From NCBI GenBank assembly GCA_903866255.1, contig CAIPMW010000067.1, positions 1 through 51,517 on the forward strand: a stretch of DNA of 51,517 bases, given 5' to 3'. Positions 38,864 to 47,361 of this stretch are shown here, piece by piece; within the stretch, counting starts at the first letter, position 1, and each line of letters starts with the position of its first letter. The position numbers and the translations under genes were made by a program. The stretch comes from an uncultured Chlorobiaceae bacterium. Its GTDB lineage: Bacteria; Bacteroidota; Chlorobiia; Chlorobiales; Chlorobiaceae. The notes beneath the pieces were generated by a model. It saw only the letters and a list, made by a program, of their open reading frames with translations. It was not told where the DNA came from and did not search any database.

Positions 38864-40396
38864 ATGGAAAATTTCAGGGATTCAATTTTTACGCTTATTA
38901 CGGAGACATCGGCTAATTTGCCAAGCGATGTTCGCTGTGCGCTTGCCTCCGCAATCGAGCGGGAAGATCCTCTCTCTCAGGCTGGTCTGGCCATGTCGAC
39001 CATCTCGGTGAATATCGATATGGCTGTGGACAATGTCTCTCCAGTCTGCCAGGATACCGGTATGCCAACCTTTTTTATCCATACTCCTCGTGGCGCTGAT
39101 CAGCTTTTCATGAAACAGGCGATTGAAGAGGCTGTTGTGGAGGCATCGAAAACCGGCAAGCTTCGTCCCAATGCGGTTGATGCCCTCAGTGGCAAAAACT
39201 CCGGCAACAATCTCGGCTGCCATTTTCCCGTTATCCATTTTGAGCCGTGGGAGAAGGATGAGATTGAGGTGAAGCTGATTCTGAAAGGGGGCGGATGCGA
39301 GAATAAAAACATTCAGTACTCACTGCCTGATGAAATCCTTGGTCTTGGGAGTGCTTCCCGCGATCTTGACGGTGTTCGCAAATGTCTGCTCCATGCGGTC
39401 TATCAGGCACAGGGGCAGGGATGCAGCCCCGGTGTTATCGGTGTCGGTATTGGTGGCGACCGAACCAGTGGTTTTGAGCTTGCCAAAAAGCAGCTTTTCC
39501 GCATGATCGATGACCGTAATCCTGACAGCGAACTTGATGCACTTGAACAGGAGATTCTGGAAAAATCCAACACCATGAATATTGGCCCGATGGGATTCGG
39601 TGGCAAAACCACCCTCTTCGGCTGTAAAATTGGCAAATCACACCGCGTACCGGCAAGTTTTTTTGTCTCTGTCGCCTATAACTGCTGGGCCTATCGTCGT
39701 CTTGGCGTGCTGCTCAATCCTGCAACAGGCTCAATCCAGCGCTGGTATTACCGGGATGCTGACGAAATCAAGCGAATGGCAAAGGGTGAAGGGATGCCAC
39801 TCACCGGCAAAGAGGTTGTCTTGCAGGCACCTGTGACCGAAGAGCAGGTGCGTGCCCTGAAGGTTGGAGATGTTGTGCTTGTCAATGGCACCATGCACAC
39901 CGGGCGCGATGCTTTCCACCACTACATTATGCACCACGACCTGCCGGAAGGGCTTGATACCACAGGCGGCGTTCTCTTCCATTGCGGGCCGGTTATCATG
40001 AAAAACGATGATGGCAGTTACCGTGTGACGGCGGCCGGGCCAACAACCTCAATTCGCGAGGAGCCTTTTCAGGCTGATGTTATCAAAAAACTTGGTCTGA
40101 GAGCGATTATTGGCAAGGGTGGCATGGGCCCCAAAACGTTAAAAGGCTTGGAGGAGCATGGAGCGGTCTATCTCAACGCCATCGGGGGCGCAGCCCAGTA
40201 CTATGCCCGTTGCATTGAAAAGGTGACCGGTGTCGATTTTCTTGAGGAGATGGGAGTTCCTGAAGCGATGTGGCACTTTGAGGTTAACTCATTTCCGGCA
40301 ATTGTCACCATGGATGCTCATGGCAACAGTCTGCACAGTCTGGTTGAAGAGGAGTCTTTCCGTACACTTGGTACTTATGCTGACGATACGCACTGA
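38864..40396 (+). CDS. fumA: Class I (iron-sulfur) fumarate hydratase
   Basis: Protein of 510 residues fusing the alpha and beta parts of class I fumarases. 'PVCQDTGMPTFFI' (cluster Cys), 'GKNSGNNLGCHFPV', 'LKGGGCENKNIQYSLP' and 'GCSPGVIGVGIGGDRTSGFELAKKQLF' belong to the alpha part. The beta part (from about 320) has 'VNGTMHTGRDAFHHY', 'CGPVI', 'AAGPTTSIREEP' and 'GKGGMGPKTL'. It interconverts malate and fumarate, in the reductive TCA direction if the host is a green sulfur bacterium. 51 bases upstream of pycB. Confidence 0.95.
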   Translation: MENFRDSIFTLITETSANLPSDVRCALASAIEREDPLSQAGLAMSTISVNIDMAVDNVSPVCQDTGMPTFFIHTPRGADQLFMKQAIEEAVVEASKTGKLRPNAVDALSGKNSGNNLGCHFPVIHFEPWEKDEIEVKLILKGGGCENKNIQYSLPDEILGLGSASRDLDGVRKCLLHAVYQAQGQGCSPGVIGVGIGGDRTSGFELAKKQLFRMIDDRNPDSELDALEQEILEKSNTMNIGPMGFGGKTTLFGCKIGKSHRVPASFFVSVAYNCWAYRRLGVLLNPATGSIQRWYYRDADEIKRMAKGEGMPLTGKEVVLQAPVTEEQVRALKVGDVVLVNGTMHTGRDAFHHYIMHHDLPEGLDTTGGVLFHCGPVIMKNDDGSYRVTAAGPTTSIREEPFQADVIKKLGLRAIIGKGGMGPKTLKGLEEHGAVYLNAIGGAAQYYARCIEKVTGVDFLEEMGVPEAMWHFEVNSFPAIVTMDAHGNSLHSLVEEESFRTLGTYADDTH

Positions 40397-40447
40397 GATT
40401 TGTTGGGCGGACTTCCAGGCACACTATAATTGAACAAGAGGAGACGG

Positions 40448-42385
40448 ATGAAAAAGATCAGATTTATGGATGTCTCGTTCCGGGACGGATTTCAGTCGTG
40501 TTTTGGCGCCAGGGTAAAGACAGAGGATTTTTTGCCAGCTCTGGAGGCCGCCGTTCATGCGGGTACCGACAACTTTGAAATAGGTGGCGGTGCCCGGTTT
40601 CAGAGTCTCTACTTCTATTGCGAAGAGGATGCCTTTACCATGATGGATACTGCCCGCAAAATTGTGGGGCCGGATATTAATCTTCAGACCCTCTCAAGGG
40701 GTGCCAATGTTGTTGGCCTTGTCTCGCAGTCACGTGATATTATTGACCTGCATGCCCGCCTCTTCAAGAAACATGGCATCACCACCATCAGGAACTTCGA
40801 TGCCTTGATGGATGTCCGTAACCTCTCCTATTCAGGGCAATGTATTCACGATGCAGGGCTCAAGCATCAGGTTGTTGTGGCTTTGATGGGTCTTCCCCCT
40901 GGCTTGCATGAGACCTATTGCCACTCACCGCAGTTTTATCTCGACAAGCTGAAAGAAATTCTTGATGCCGAAATTCCTTTCGACAGTGTCGCTTTTAAAG
41001 ATGCTTCAGGTACCACAACCCCTGCGGTTGTGCATGAGACCATCAAAGGGGCGAGAAAGATGCTGCCGGAGGGGACAATCATCCAGTTTCATACGCACGA
41101 TACTGCCGGAATGGGTGTTGCCTGCAACTTTGCAGCCATCACTGGCGGAGCAGATATCATTGACCTCTCCATGGCACCGGTCAGCGGAGGCACTGCAGAA
41201 GTGGACATTCTCACCATGTGGCAGAGGCTCAGGGGCACCGAATATACCCTTGATATCGATCAAGAGAAATACCTTGAGGTTGAGGCGCTCTTTATCGATC
41301 AGATGTACAAATACTATATGCCCCCCGAAGCAACAGCGGTCAATCCGGTAATCTCTTTTTCACCCATGCCCGGTGGCGCTCTCACTGCCAATACCCAGAT
41401 GATGCGCGACAACAATACGCTGCATCTCTTTCCTGCCGTGATCAACAACATGCGCGAAGTGGTGGTCAAGGGTGGTTTTGGTGCTTCGGTAACCCCTGTT
41501 TCCCAGTTCTATTTCCAGCAGGCCTTTGCCAATACCATTCAGGGCCATTGGAAAAAAATAACCGATGGCTATGGAAAAATGGTGCTGGGTTACTTTGGCA
41601 AAACTCCGGCTCGCCCCGACGAAGAGGTGGTGCGGCTTGCTTCAGAACAGCTTGGGCTTGCTCCAACCGTTGAGGATGTTCACGATATCAATGACCGTAA
41701 CCCCGAACTTGGGGTAGAGTATAACAAATCGCTGCTCCAGCAGGCCAATATTCCGCAGACCGACGAGAACATTTTTATTGCTGCAACCTGCGGCGCAAAA
41801 GGGATCGCCTTCCTGCAGGGTGATTGCACAACCGGTATCCGCTACAAGGCTGACATCGCCGTTGAGATCAAGGCGACGCCACGTGCAGAGGTGGTGGCAG
41901 CATACCACGAAGCGCACAAACACGACATCCATCAGAAAGAGGTGAACCACCGCCTTGAGGAGCTCTTTTCAAAGCTTCCAACAGCGACCCCGGCTACTGA
42001 GTCTTCAGCCTCATCATCAAAAGTTATTTCGATGGCCGGGAATTTCACCGTCTTTGTTGATGGCTCTCCCTATACCGTCTCATTCGCTGAGGGCTCAGCC
42101 ATTAATCCTCAGTCGCTTGCTCCAGTTTCATCAGCGGCCGATGATGCAGCTCTGGCTCTTCAGCCACACGCAGGTACACCCGTTACTGCCGTGATGCCTG
42201 GCAATGTATACTCAATTGCGGTCAAGGTGGGTGATGAGGTGAAGGAGGGCGAAGAGCTAGCCATCATCGAAGCCATGAAGATGGAAAACCCGGTCAAGGC
42301 CCCTTGTGCGGGAAGAATCCTCTCCATCACCGTAGCCAAGGGCGACACCGTAGGGATGGGTGAGATTATGATGACGATCGAGTAG
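40448..42385 (+). CDS. pycB: Pyruvate carboxylase B-type subunit (carboxyltransferase plus biotin domain)
   Basis: Protein of 645 residues from ATG 40448 behind GAGGAGACGG; a TTG at 40430 is less likely. The HMGL-like carboxyltransferase barrel has 'MDVSFRDGFQSCFGARVKTEDFLP', 'VAFKDASGTTTP' (Lys site) and 'IQFHTHDTAGMGVA' (metal His pair). After a Ser/Ala-rich linker near 520-540 comes a biotinyl domain with 'IIEAMKMENPVKAP', the Lys being biotinylated. It could be pyruvate carboxylase subunit B or oxaloacetate decarboxylase alpha. Next to fumarase it likely feeds oxaloacetate into the reductive TCA cycle. The biotin carboxylase subunit is not in the window. Confidence 0.88.
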   Translation: MKKIRFMDVSFRDGFQSCFGARVKTEDFLPALEAAVHAGTDNFEIGGGARFQSLYFYCEEDAFTMMDTARKIVGPDINLQTLSRGANVVGLVSQSRDIIDLHARLFKKHGITTIRNFDALMDVRNLSYSGQCIHDAGLKHQVVVALMGLPPGLHETYCHSPQFYLDKLKEILDAEIPFDSVAFKDASGTTTPAVVHETIKGARKMLPEGTIIQFHTHDTAGMGVACNFAAITGGADIIDLSMAPVSGGTAEVDILTMWQRLRGTEYTLDIDQEKYLEVEALFIDQMYKYYMPPEATAVNPVISFSPMPGGALTANTQMMRDNNTLHLFPAVINNMREVVVKGGFGASVTPVSQFYFQQAFANTIQGHWKKITDGYGKMVLGYFGKTPARPDEEVVRLASEQLGLAPTVEDVHDINDRNPELGVEYNKSLLQQANIPQTDENIFIAATCGAKGIAFLQGDCTTGIRYKADIAVEIKATPRAEVVAAYHEAHKHDIHQKEVNHRLEELFSKLPTATPATESSASSSKVISMAGNFTVFVDGSPYTVSFAEGSAINPQSLAPVSSAADDAALALQPHAGTPVTAVMPGNVYSIAVKVGDEVKEGEELAIIEAMKMENPVKAPCAGRILSITVAKGDTVGMGEIMMTIE

Positions 42386-42398
42386 GGTTTTGCCTGCA

Positions 42399-42428
42399 CT
42401 CACCCCTTGATGAAGACTGAGGGGTGAG
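42399..42428. terminator. Hairpin after pycB
   Basis: Perfect 9-bp inverted repeat CTCACCCCT (42399-42407) and AGGGGTGAG (42420-42428), 14 bases after the pycB stop. No clean T-run follows on the plus strand, though a T-rich stretch comes about 30 bases later. It probably marks the end of the fumarase-pycB transcript and the edge of core DNA. Confidence 0.6.
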
Positions 42429-42950
42429 ATGGCGGAAGGTTGCCTTTAGCTGTTTTATTCCATTTCTAAGTCTATAATAAAATGATAAACCAAAGACGCT
42501 CGATGATATAATGCAATTATGGAATATTATACTTCATCCAGAAGCGGGCTCGTTATAACACTTTTGTTTTAGAAATAGAATTAGAGTGCAGAATTTTTTT
42601 TTATACCCGGTGCATTCAGTTGCTTTCCTCTGAGGCGACTTGGGAAGCACTACAGCACCAATGCAATGCCCAAATGCCGGAGGCGTAGTCTCTTGGTAGA
42701 GTTGAGACAGTTTTTATCTGAAAAAATGCATGTCATTCCATTTAACCATGCAAATTATGGAATGGATGTTCATAATTTTGGCAGATGATTGCCAGAAAAC
42801 TTCACGACAAGCTTCTGGTCGCCCTTGCTTGTTTCCAGGCAAATGCCCTTCGTTCTCTGGGTTCTGGGCGGCTATCCTGATACAGTCTGCCTGCAGAAAC
42901 AAGGCACTTATTGAATCGCTATAGGACATATTACTTTTCTTGCAAAGAGC
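42429..42950. other. AT-rich gap at the start of the accessory island
   Basis: About 520 bases with no convincing gene. Composition drops to AT-rich with a T-run near 42596-42602. Short frames (64 codons plus at 42730; 178 codons minus at 42714-43250, opposite the pseudogene) show no family features. The missing N-terminal half of the regulator pseudogene that follows is not found here. Confidence 0.4.
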
Positions 42951-44007
42951 CGATTGATAGTGAATGGAAAAATCACCCGAGCCGCTGTTTTGCTGCTTGG
43001 CAAGCCGGAGGCAACGGTACAATTGCATCCGGTACAGCCGCAGATTAGCTGGGTACTGTACAGCAAAGAAAAAATTGAAAAGGATTACCAACATTTTTAT
43101 CCGCCATACATCATTGCTGTCGATGAGGTATTTGCAAAAATTCGTAATCTCAAATATCGCTATCTCAAAGAGGGCACTTTGTTCCCTGATGAAGTGGATC
43201 AGTACGACCAGCAGAATATCAAAGAAGCGTTGAGTAATTGCATCGCCCATAAGGATTATAACCTGGGTTCAAGGGTTTCTGTTGCTGAAAATGAAGATGG
43301 ATACATCTCGTTTACAAATCCAGGCTCCTTTCTTCCCGGGAGCATTCAGGAGGTTATCGATAGCGAAGAACCGCCTTCATTTTACAGAAACACACTGCTG
43401 GTTACCACTATGGAGTCCTTCAATATGATTGATTCCATTGGCAGCGGTATCAAGCGGATGTTCAGGGTGCAGCGAGAGAGGTTTTTTCCAATGCCCGATT
43501 ACGATTTTTCAGGGAACAAGGTAAAAGTAACACTTACTGGAAAAGTGCTGGATATGGACTATACGAGGGTTCTTGCCCGAAACCCCAGGTTAAGTTTAAA
43601 CCAGATTATCCTTCTCGAAAGTACAGAAACGGAAGCCTCTTTTGGAGGCAGAAATAAAGCTGCTGAGGGCAAAAGGTCTTATTGAAGGTAAAAAACCCAA
43701 TATTATTATTTCGGCAAAACTAGCACAAACCACAGGACAAAAAGCAGTTTACACCCGAAACAAAGCCTTTTCCAAGCAGCAGTATTTTGATTGGATTATG
43801 CAGGGTATTCAAGATCATGGTTCACTTTCCCGCAAAGACATCGAAGAGTTGGTTTGGACGAAACTGTCTGATTTATACGATGAAAAGCAGAAAAAAAAGA
43901 AAATCACCAATCTTATTTCTGAAATGAGTCGGAATGAAACGATAAAGAATGTGGGTTCGGATGCTGCTCCAAAATGGGTTTTAAAGGAGCAAGAGGGAAA
44001 TATTTAA
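42951..44007 (+). pseudogene. Broken AlbA_2/GHKL-type transcriptional regulator (COG2865)
   Basis: The C-terminal two thirds of a 'putative transcriptional regulator' with ATPase-like fold. 'NGKITRAAVLLLGK' begins it, then 'QNIKEALSNCIAHKDYN' (N-box of HATPase_c_4), 'YISFTNPGSF' (G-box) and 'GSGIKRMF'. Near 43617 the frame changes: 'LSLNQIILL' continues in the next frame as 'KVQKRKPLLEAEIKLLRAKGLIEGKKPNIIISAK', the winged-helix end, to the stop at 44005-44007. The AlbA_2 N-terminal domain (~200 residues) is absent. Both defects make it non-functional. Such genes are frequent in mobile and TA-rich regions. Confidence 0.75.
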
Positions 44008-44226
44008 AGAGAAAAGATTAGAAGAGATTTAGAAGAGATTCTATAGGAGATATTTGGATAAATTATTACTAATAAATAGGATATTCTCTTATAGGAAGCA
44101 GTTGTTTCGCCGGATCTAAAGGTCGTGAGGTCAGTTTCCTGCGAGAGTAGATGGACATGTAAATCTCCTTTGCCAGTATCAGGTATATCGTTTTCTGGAA
44201 ACTCAAACGTTCTTCAGCTTTTCAAA

Positions 44227-44367
44227 ATGCGGTGGAGGTTGCGAAAACTGAAGACCAAAAAGTCGGCGATTTCGCGTATGGAAAATCATTCGGAGGATAG
44301 TAAGTTTTCGACGCTGTTTCATTATGCTGAAGCGCTTGGCAAAAAGCTTCAGGTGTTGCTGCAATGA
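44227..44367 (+). pseudogene. XRE-family antitoxin fragment
   Basis: '[20 protein letters not shown]' followed by '[21 protein letters not shown]' and TGA. This is the end of helix-turn-helix antitoxins of the HigA/XRE type (compare [12 protein letters not shown]...STLEKYAKALGK). The first half of the HTH and the toxin gene that normally precedes it are missing. The bases from 44008 to 44226 contain only AT-rich sequence with short direct repeats (AGAAGAGATT twice) and no gene I can support. Confidence 0.55.
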
Positions 44368-44422
44368 CCTGCGTCGTCATTTCTTTGATCAGCCACATTT
44401 CAATTGAACAGGAGTGACAATA

Positions 44423-44668
44423 ATGACACCGAAGATGCAGACCGTCACGCTTCATGATGCCGAAACCCGACTTGCCCAACTGGTTGAACAGGCAGCTCGT
44501 GGTGAAGCTTTTATTATCAGCAAGGCAGGGCGACCAATGGTTAAGGTGATCCCATTCGATACCACCATTGGCAACGCCCGGCAGTTTGGTTTTATGGCAG
44601 GCGAGATTTCTGTTCCTGAAGATTTTGACCGTATGGGCAGTAACGAGATTGCTGCATTGTTTGTTTGA
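44423..44668 (+). CDS. Orphan Phd/YefM-type antitoxin
   Basis: Protein of 81 residues from ATG 44423, 8 bases after AGGAG; a GTG at 44414 would add three residues. 'VTLHDAETRLAQLVEQAARGEAFIISKAGRPMVKVIP' is the DNA- and toxin-binding pattern of prevent-host-death antitoxins. They are normally followed at once by a PIN or Doc toxin. Here the next gene, 33 bases on, is the DGR target protein, so the toxin has been lost or replaced. Confidence 0.85.
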   Translation: MTPKMQTVTLHDAETRLAQLVEQAARGEAFIISKAGRPMVKVIPFDTTIGNARQFGFMAGEISVPEDFDRMGSNEIAALFV

Positions 44669-44701
44669 GATAAGAACCGTGATGATTGAATTTATACCCT
44701 G

Positions 44702-46591
44702 ATGCTTAAAAAAATCCTGACAAGAATCACTGACCGTAACCTATGGCCCCGCAACTGGTGGTATCCTGGGCCCAAAAAGGATAACCGTCATGCTGATGTG
44801 GTCAAGATGCTGCATGAGAGCCATTCAAAAGCGATCAATAAAACCATGCTCTCGCTGCTTGGTGTCGGCTTGTACAGTCTGCTGGCGGTGGTTGGCTCAC
44901 CCGACAAGTCGCTGATTGCCACCAACAGCTCCATTCAAACACCACTGGTTGGCACCTCAATCTCTTTTCAGGGTTTTCTGATTGTCTCGCCCTTTCTTCT
45001 TGTCATCCTGACCGTCTATCTTCACATCCTGTATGGCAAATGGCTGCGGCTTGAAACAAAGCGAGAAGATCTGAACAAAGAGCCAGCGAACGCCGGTGAG
45101 CCAACCATTGAGAGTGTTCCAGCCATTTTCAGTTTTAGCGACCGTCTGCCCCGGTTTGTCACCACCTTTATCTTTTACTGGTTTGTGCCGTTGATCTTGT
45201 GCGTCATGGCCTCCAAGGCGTTCGCTCTCAAAGAGTTGATTCGCCCTATGTTTTATGTCGCCTCTGTCGTGACACTTGCTCTTCTTTTTTTGCGGATTAA
45301 TCGTTGTCCCGAAAGGAAACGGTTCTGGCGAAATGCTCCGCGCTGGATACTTCTCGCACTGCTTGTTGCGTTTATGGGTTATTTTCCCTCTGTTTCCGAC
45401 TCATTCCGCAGGCCACTGAATCTCCAGCGGGAAGATCTTCATGAAGCCTGGCTGCAAGGGCTGGATTTGACCGGCGCTGATATGAGTAATGCCAATCTGA
45501 AAGGGGCAAACCTCAGCGGTGCTATTCTTCAAAAAGCACATCTTGATGAAGCCAATTTGCTCGATGCTGATCTCAGAACGGCAAAACTTCAGGCTGCCTC
45601 CCTTAACAAAGCCAATCTTCAGAAAGCAAAGCTGACCTTCGCCGATTTTGAGGAAGCCGACCTCACGTTAGCGACTTTTACTGGTGCGACTCTCCAGAAT
45701 ACCAATTTTCAGAGTGCTGATATCAGGTATGCCAATTTCAGGGATTTCGTAAAAGAAGGAGAGTTTGATTCCCATCGGCTCAAATATGCCCAAAATTGGG
45801 AAAAGGCGTTTTACAGCAGTGAGTTGCTTGCAGCTCTCAAGCTGCCAAAAAGCCACAATGATGACCTGAACAAGGATTGGGACAAAACGTATGCTGAAGT
45901 GGAGCACTATCAATCGGAGAATAGTTTTCAAAACCTTCTCAAGGCAGGGTATCGAGTGGTTGAGCATCACGTCAAAAAGAATTTTCAAATGGTTAAGCGT
46001 TGGTTGAATATCGATGATAAGGGTACGGTTCCTGTCGTGGATGTTGGTGATGAGTATGGCGGCGGGATAGTTGCTTATCTCTTCCAGCCAGGCGACAAGG
46101 GTTACAATAAAAATAAACAGCATGGGCTGATTGCTGCCAAATCAGATATCCAGATCAATTACACCGATGCGTGGGGCTATGGGGATCAAAAGGATTCTTT
46201 TCGATGGAGCACGGGAGAAACGGGAAAAGAGGGTAACGCTGATTATGCCTGGCAGGAACTTCTCAACACCAGTACACGGTTAGGTGAAGGTGCGGCCAAT
46301 ACTGATAAAATATTGGCGAAGTATCCGTCGGAAAAGTATCCCTATACTGCGGCGGCAGTGGCGAGAGCATATCGTGGCGGAGGTTTTGATGACTGGTATT
46401 TGCCGAGCAAAAGGGAACTTAATAAGCTTTTTTACGTCAAAAGTGCTGTTGGCGGTTTTTCTGACGGCGGCTACTGGAGTTCTACGGAGAGCGGTGCGGT
46501 CGGCGCGTGGAACCAGTACTTCTACATTGGCAGCCAGGGCGGCAGCAGCAAGGACCACGCATGGCGAGTTCGGGCTGTGCGGGCTTTTTAA
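44702..46591 (+). CDS. DGR target 1: membrane protein with pentapeptide repeats and variable C-terminal domain
   Basis: Protein of 629 residues. About five hydrophobic spans lie in residues 38-225 (for example 'GFLIVSPFLLVILTVYLHIL', 'FVTTFIFYWFVPLILCVMA', 'WILLALLVAFMGYF'). Pentapeptide repeats (A(D/N)LxxA type: 'GADMSNANLKGANLSGAIL') run from about 258 to 345. A helical linker leads to a DUF1566/C-type-lectin-like domain from about 440 ('VGDEYGGGIVAYLF', 'HGLIAAKSD', 'FDDWYLPSKRELNKLF'), ending in VR1 (residues 581-629) with 'WRVRAVRAF' at the C terminus. Placement at the head of the retroelement makes it the main diversified product. The ligand is unknown. Confidence 0.88.
   Translation: MLKKILTRITDRNLWPRNWWYPGPKKDNRHADVVKMLHESHSKAINKTMLSLLGVGLYSLLAVVGSPDKSLIATNSSIQTPLVGTSISFQGFLIVSPFLLVILTVYLHILYGKWLRLETKREDLNKEPANAGEPTIESVPAIFSFSDRLPRFVTTFIFYWFVPLILCVMASKAFALKELIRPMFYVASVVTLALLFLRINRCPERKRFWRNAPRWILLALLVAFMGYFPSVSDSFRRPLNLQREDLHEAWLQGLDLTGADMSNANLKGANLSGAILQKAHLDEANLLDADLRTAKLQAASLNKANLQKAKLTFADFEEADLTLATFTGATLQNTNFQSADIRYANFRDFVKEGEFDSHRLKYAQNWEKAFYSSELLAALKLPKSHNDDLNKDWDKTYAEVEHYQSENSFQNLLKAGYRVVEHHVKKNFQMVKRWLNIDDKGTVPVVDVGDEYGGGIVAYLFQPGDKGYNKNKQHGLIAAKSDIQINYTDAWGYGDQKDSFRWSTGETGKEGNADYAWQELLNTSTRLGEGAANTDKILAKYPSEKYPYTAAAVARAYRGGGFDDWYLPSKRELNKLFYVKSAVGGFSDGGYWSSTESGAVGAWNQYFYIGSQGGSSKDHAWRVRAVRAF
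46442..46588 (+). repeat. DGR variable repeat VR1
   Basis: 147 bases at the 3' end of target gene 1, colinear with the template repeat at 47164-47310. By hand alignment, 24 of the template's 47 adenines are replaced (by G, T or C) and every other base is identical, except one G-to-C difference in the second-last codon. The unchanged 3' part, ending GCTGTGCGGG, would be the initiation-of-mutagenic-homing region. Most template AAC codons have become Gly, Ser, Tyr, Val, Asp or His. Confidence 0.95.
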
Positions 46592-46623
46592 CCATTTATC
46601 TATTCAACAATTAAGGGGGTACC

Positions 46624-46638
46624 GGGGGCAGCGCCCCC
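46624..46638. other. DGR hairpin downstream of VR1
   Basis: Stem GGGGGC/GCCCCC with loop AGC, beginning 35 bases after the end of VR1. It has no T-run behind it, so it is not a terminator. An equivalent hairpin with a different loop follows VR2 at the same distance. In the Bordetella phage DGR a hairpin or cruciform just behind the VR is needed for efficient target recognition; a like role is inferred. Confidence 0.65.
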
Positions 46639-46659
46639 AGTCAAAAAATATTTTGGATT

Positions 46660-47013
46660 ATGGCGCTTTACTATGATTTACCAGTGTATCGTGATGTCTA
46701 TCGTCTGATCCTGAAAATCGTTGAGTACACCAAAGATTTTCCACGTGAGTACAAATACTCGCTTGGCCAGGATCTAAAGCACGACAGTATTGTGCTGGTG
46801 CGCAGCATCTACAGGGCCAACAAAGCCAAAAGCAAGACCGAGTATCTTGAAGTATTTCTTGACGATTTTGAAATCCTTAAACTGGAGGTGCGCTTATGTG
46901 TTGACCTGAAAATTCTGCCCATGAAAAAGCAGGCCGAGATTACCGGTCTCATGGATGGAATTGGTAAACAAATTACCGGATGGCGTAATGCCGGGTCGGT
47001 GAAAGGTGCCTGA
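46660..47013 (+). CDS. avd: DGR accessory variability determinant (four-helix bundle)
   Basis: Protein of 117 residues, helical throughout: 'YYDLPVYRDVYRLILKIVEYTKDFPREYKYSLGQDLK' then 'SIVLVRSIYRANKAKSKTEYLEVFLDDFEILKLEVRLCVDL' and a last helix with 'IGKQITGW'. This matches Avd/four-helix-bundle proteins, basic pentamers that bind the reverse transcriptase and template RNA and are needed for mutagenic homing. Place between VR1 and the template repeat is the same as in the Bordetella phage element. A shortened second copy lies at 50652. Confidence 0.92.
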   Translation: MALYYDLPVYRDVYRLILKIVEYTKDFPREYKYSLGQDLKHDSIVLVRSIYRANKAKSKTEYLEVFLDDFEILKLEVRLCVDLKILPMKKQAEITGLMDGIGKQITGWRNAGSVKGA

Positions 47014-47163
47014 ATTCCGTCGGTCAAGGCTGTCGGAAGCGAGCAGAGCTTCGTTCAAAAGCGGCAAAGAGACTGTGTGCCGATCAGTGAAACTTCAAGA
47101 TCGGGGGGCAGTAAAAGAAAATGTATCGGAAACGCTTTTGGTGCATGTCAACATCTTTGCGAG

Positions 47164-47310
47164 AGTGCTGTTGGCGGTTTTTCTGACAACAACTACTGGA
47201 GTTCTACGGAGAACGATGCAAACAACGCGTGGAACCAGAACTTCAACAATGGCAACCAGAACAACAACAACAAGAACAACACATGGCGAGTTCGGGCTGT
47301 GCGGGGTTTT
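47164..47310 (+). repeat. DGR template repeat (TR)
   Basis: 147 bases, non-varying master copy for the variable repeats. In the VR frame it reads as 49 codons with 15 AAC and one AAT, the usual adenine-rich design giving maximal diversity when A is mutated. It begins AGTGCTGTTGGCGG and ends GTGCGGGGTTTT. It lies 150 bases behind avd and 51 before the RT start. The stretch 47014-47163 between avd and TR holds no gene and is probably part of the template RNA, which is transcribed with flanks. Confidence 0.95.
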
Positions 47311-47361
47311 GAACAAGCAGTTGTATCGCCCGGATGGAATTATCTCTGGGCGGTATGCATT

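Noticed and set aside
42714-43250. Minus-strand 178-codon frame at the start of the island
   Set aside because: It lies opposite conserved GHKL-type motifs of the plus-strand pseudogene and resembles no family.
43642-44007. Separate small gene downstream of the regulator
   Set aside because: Its sequence (LRAKGLIEGKKPNIIISAK) is the expected winged-helix end of the same regulator, read after a frameshift, so it was merged into the pseudogene.
46621-46650. GC hairpin followed by AT-rich sequence as an intrinsic terminator of target gene 1
   Set aside because: What follows on the plus strand is an A-run, not a T-run, and the same structure recurs behind VR2 at fixed distance. A DGR target element fits better.
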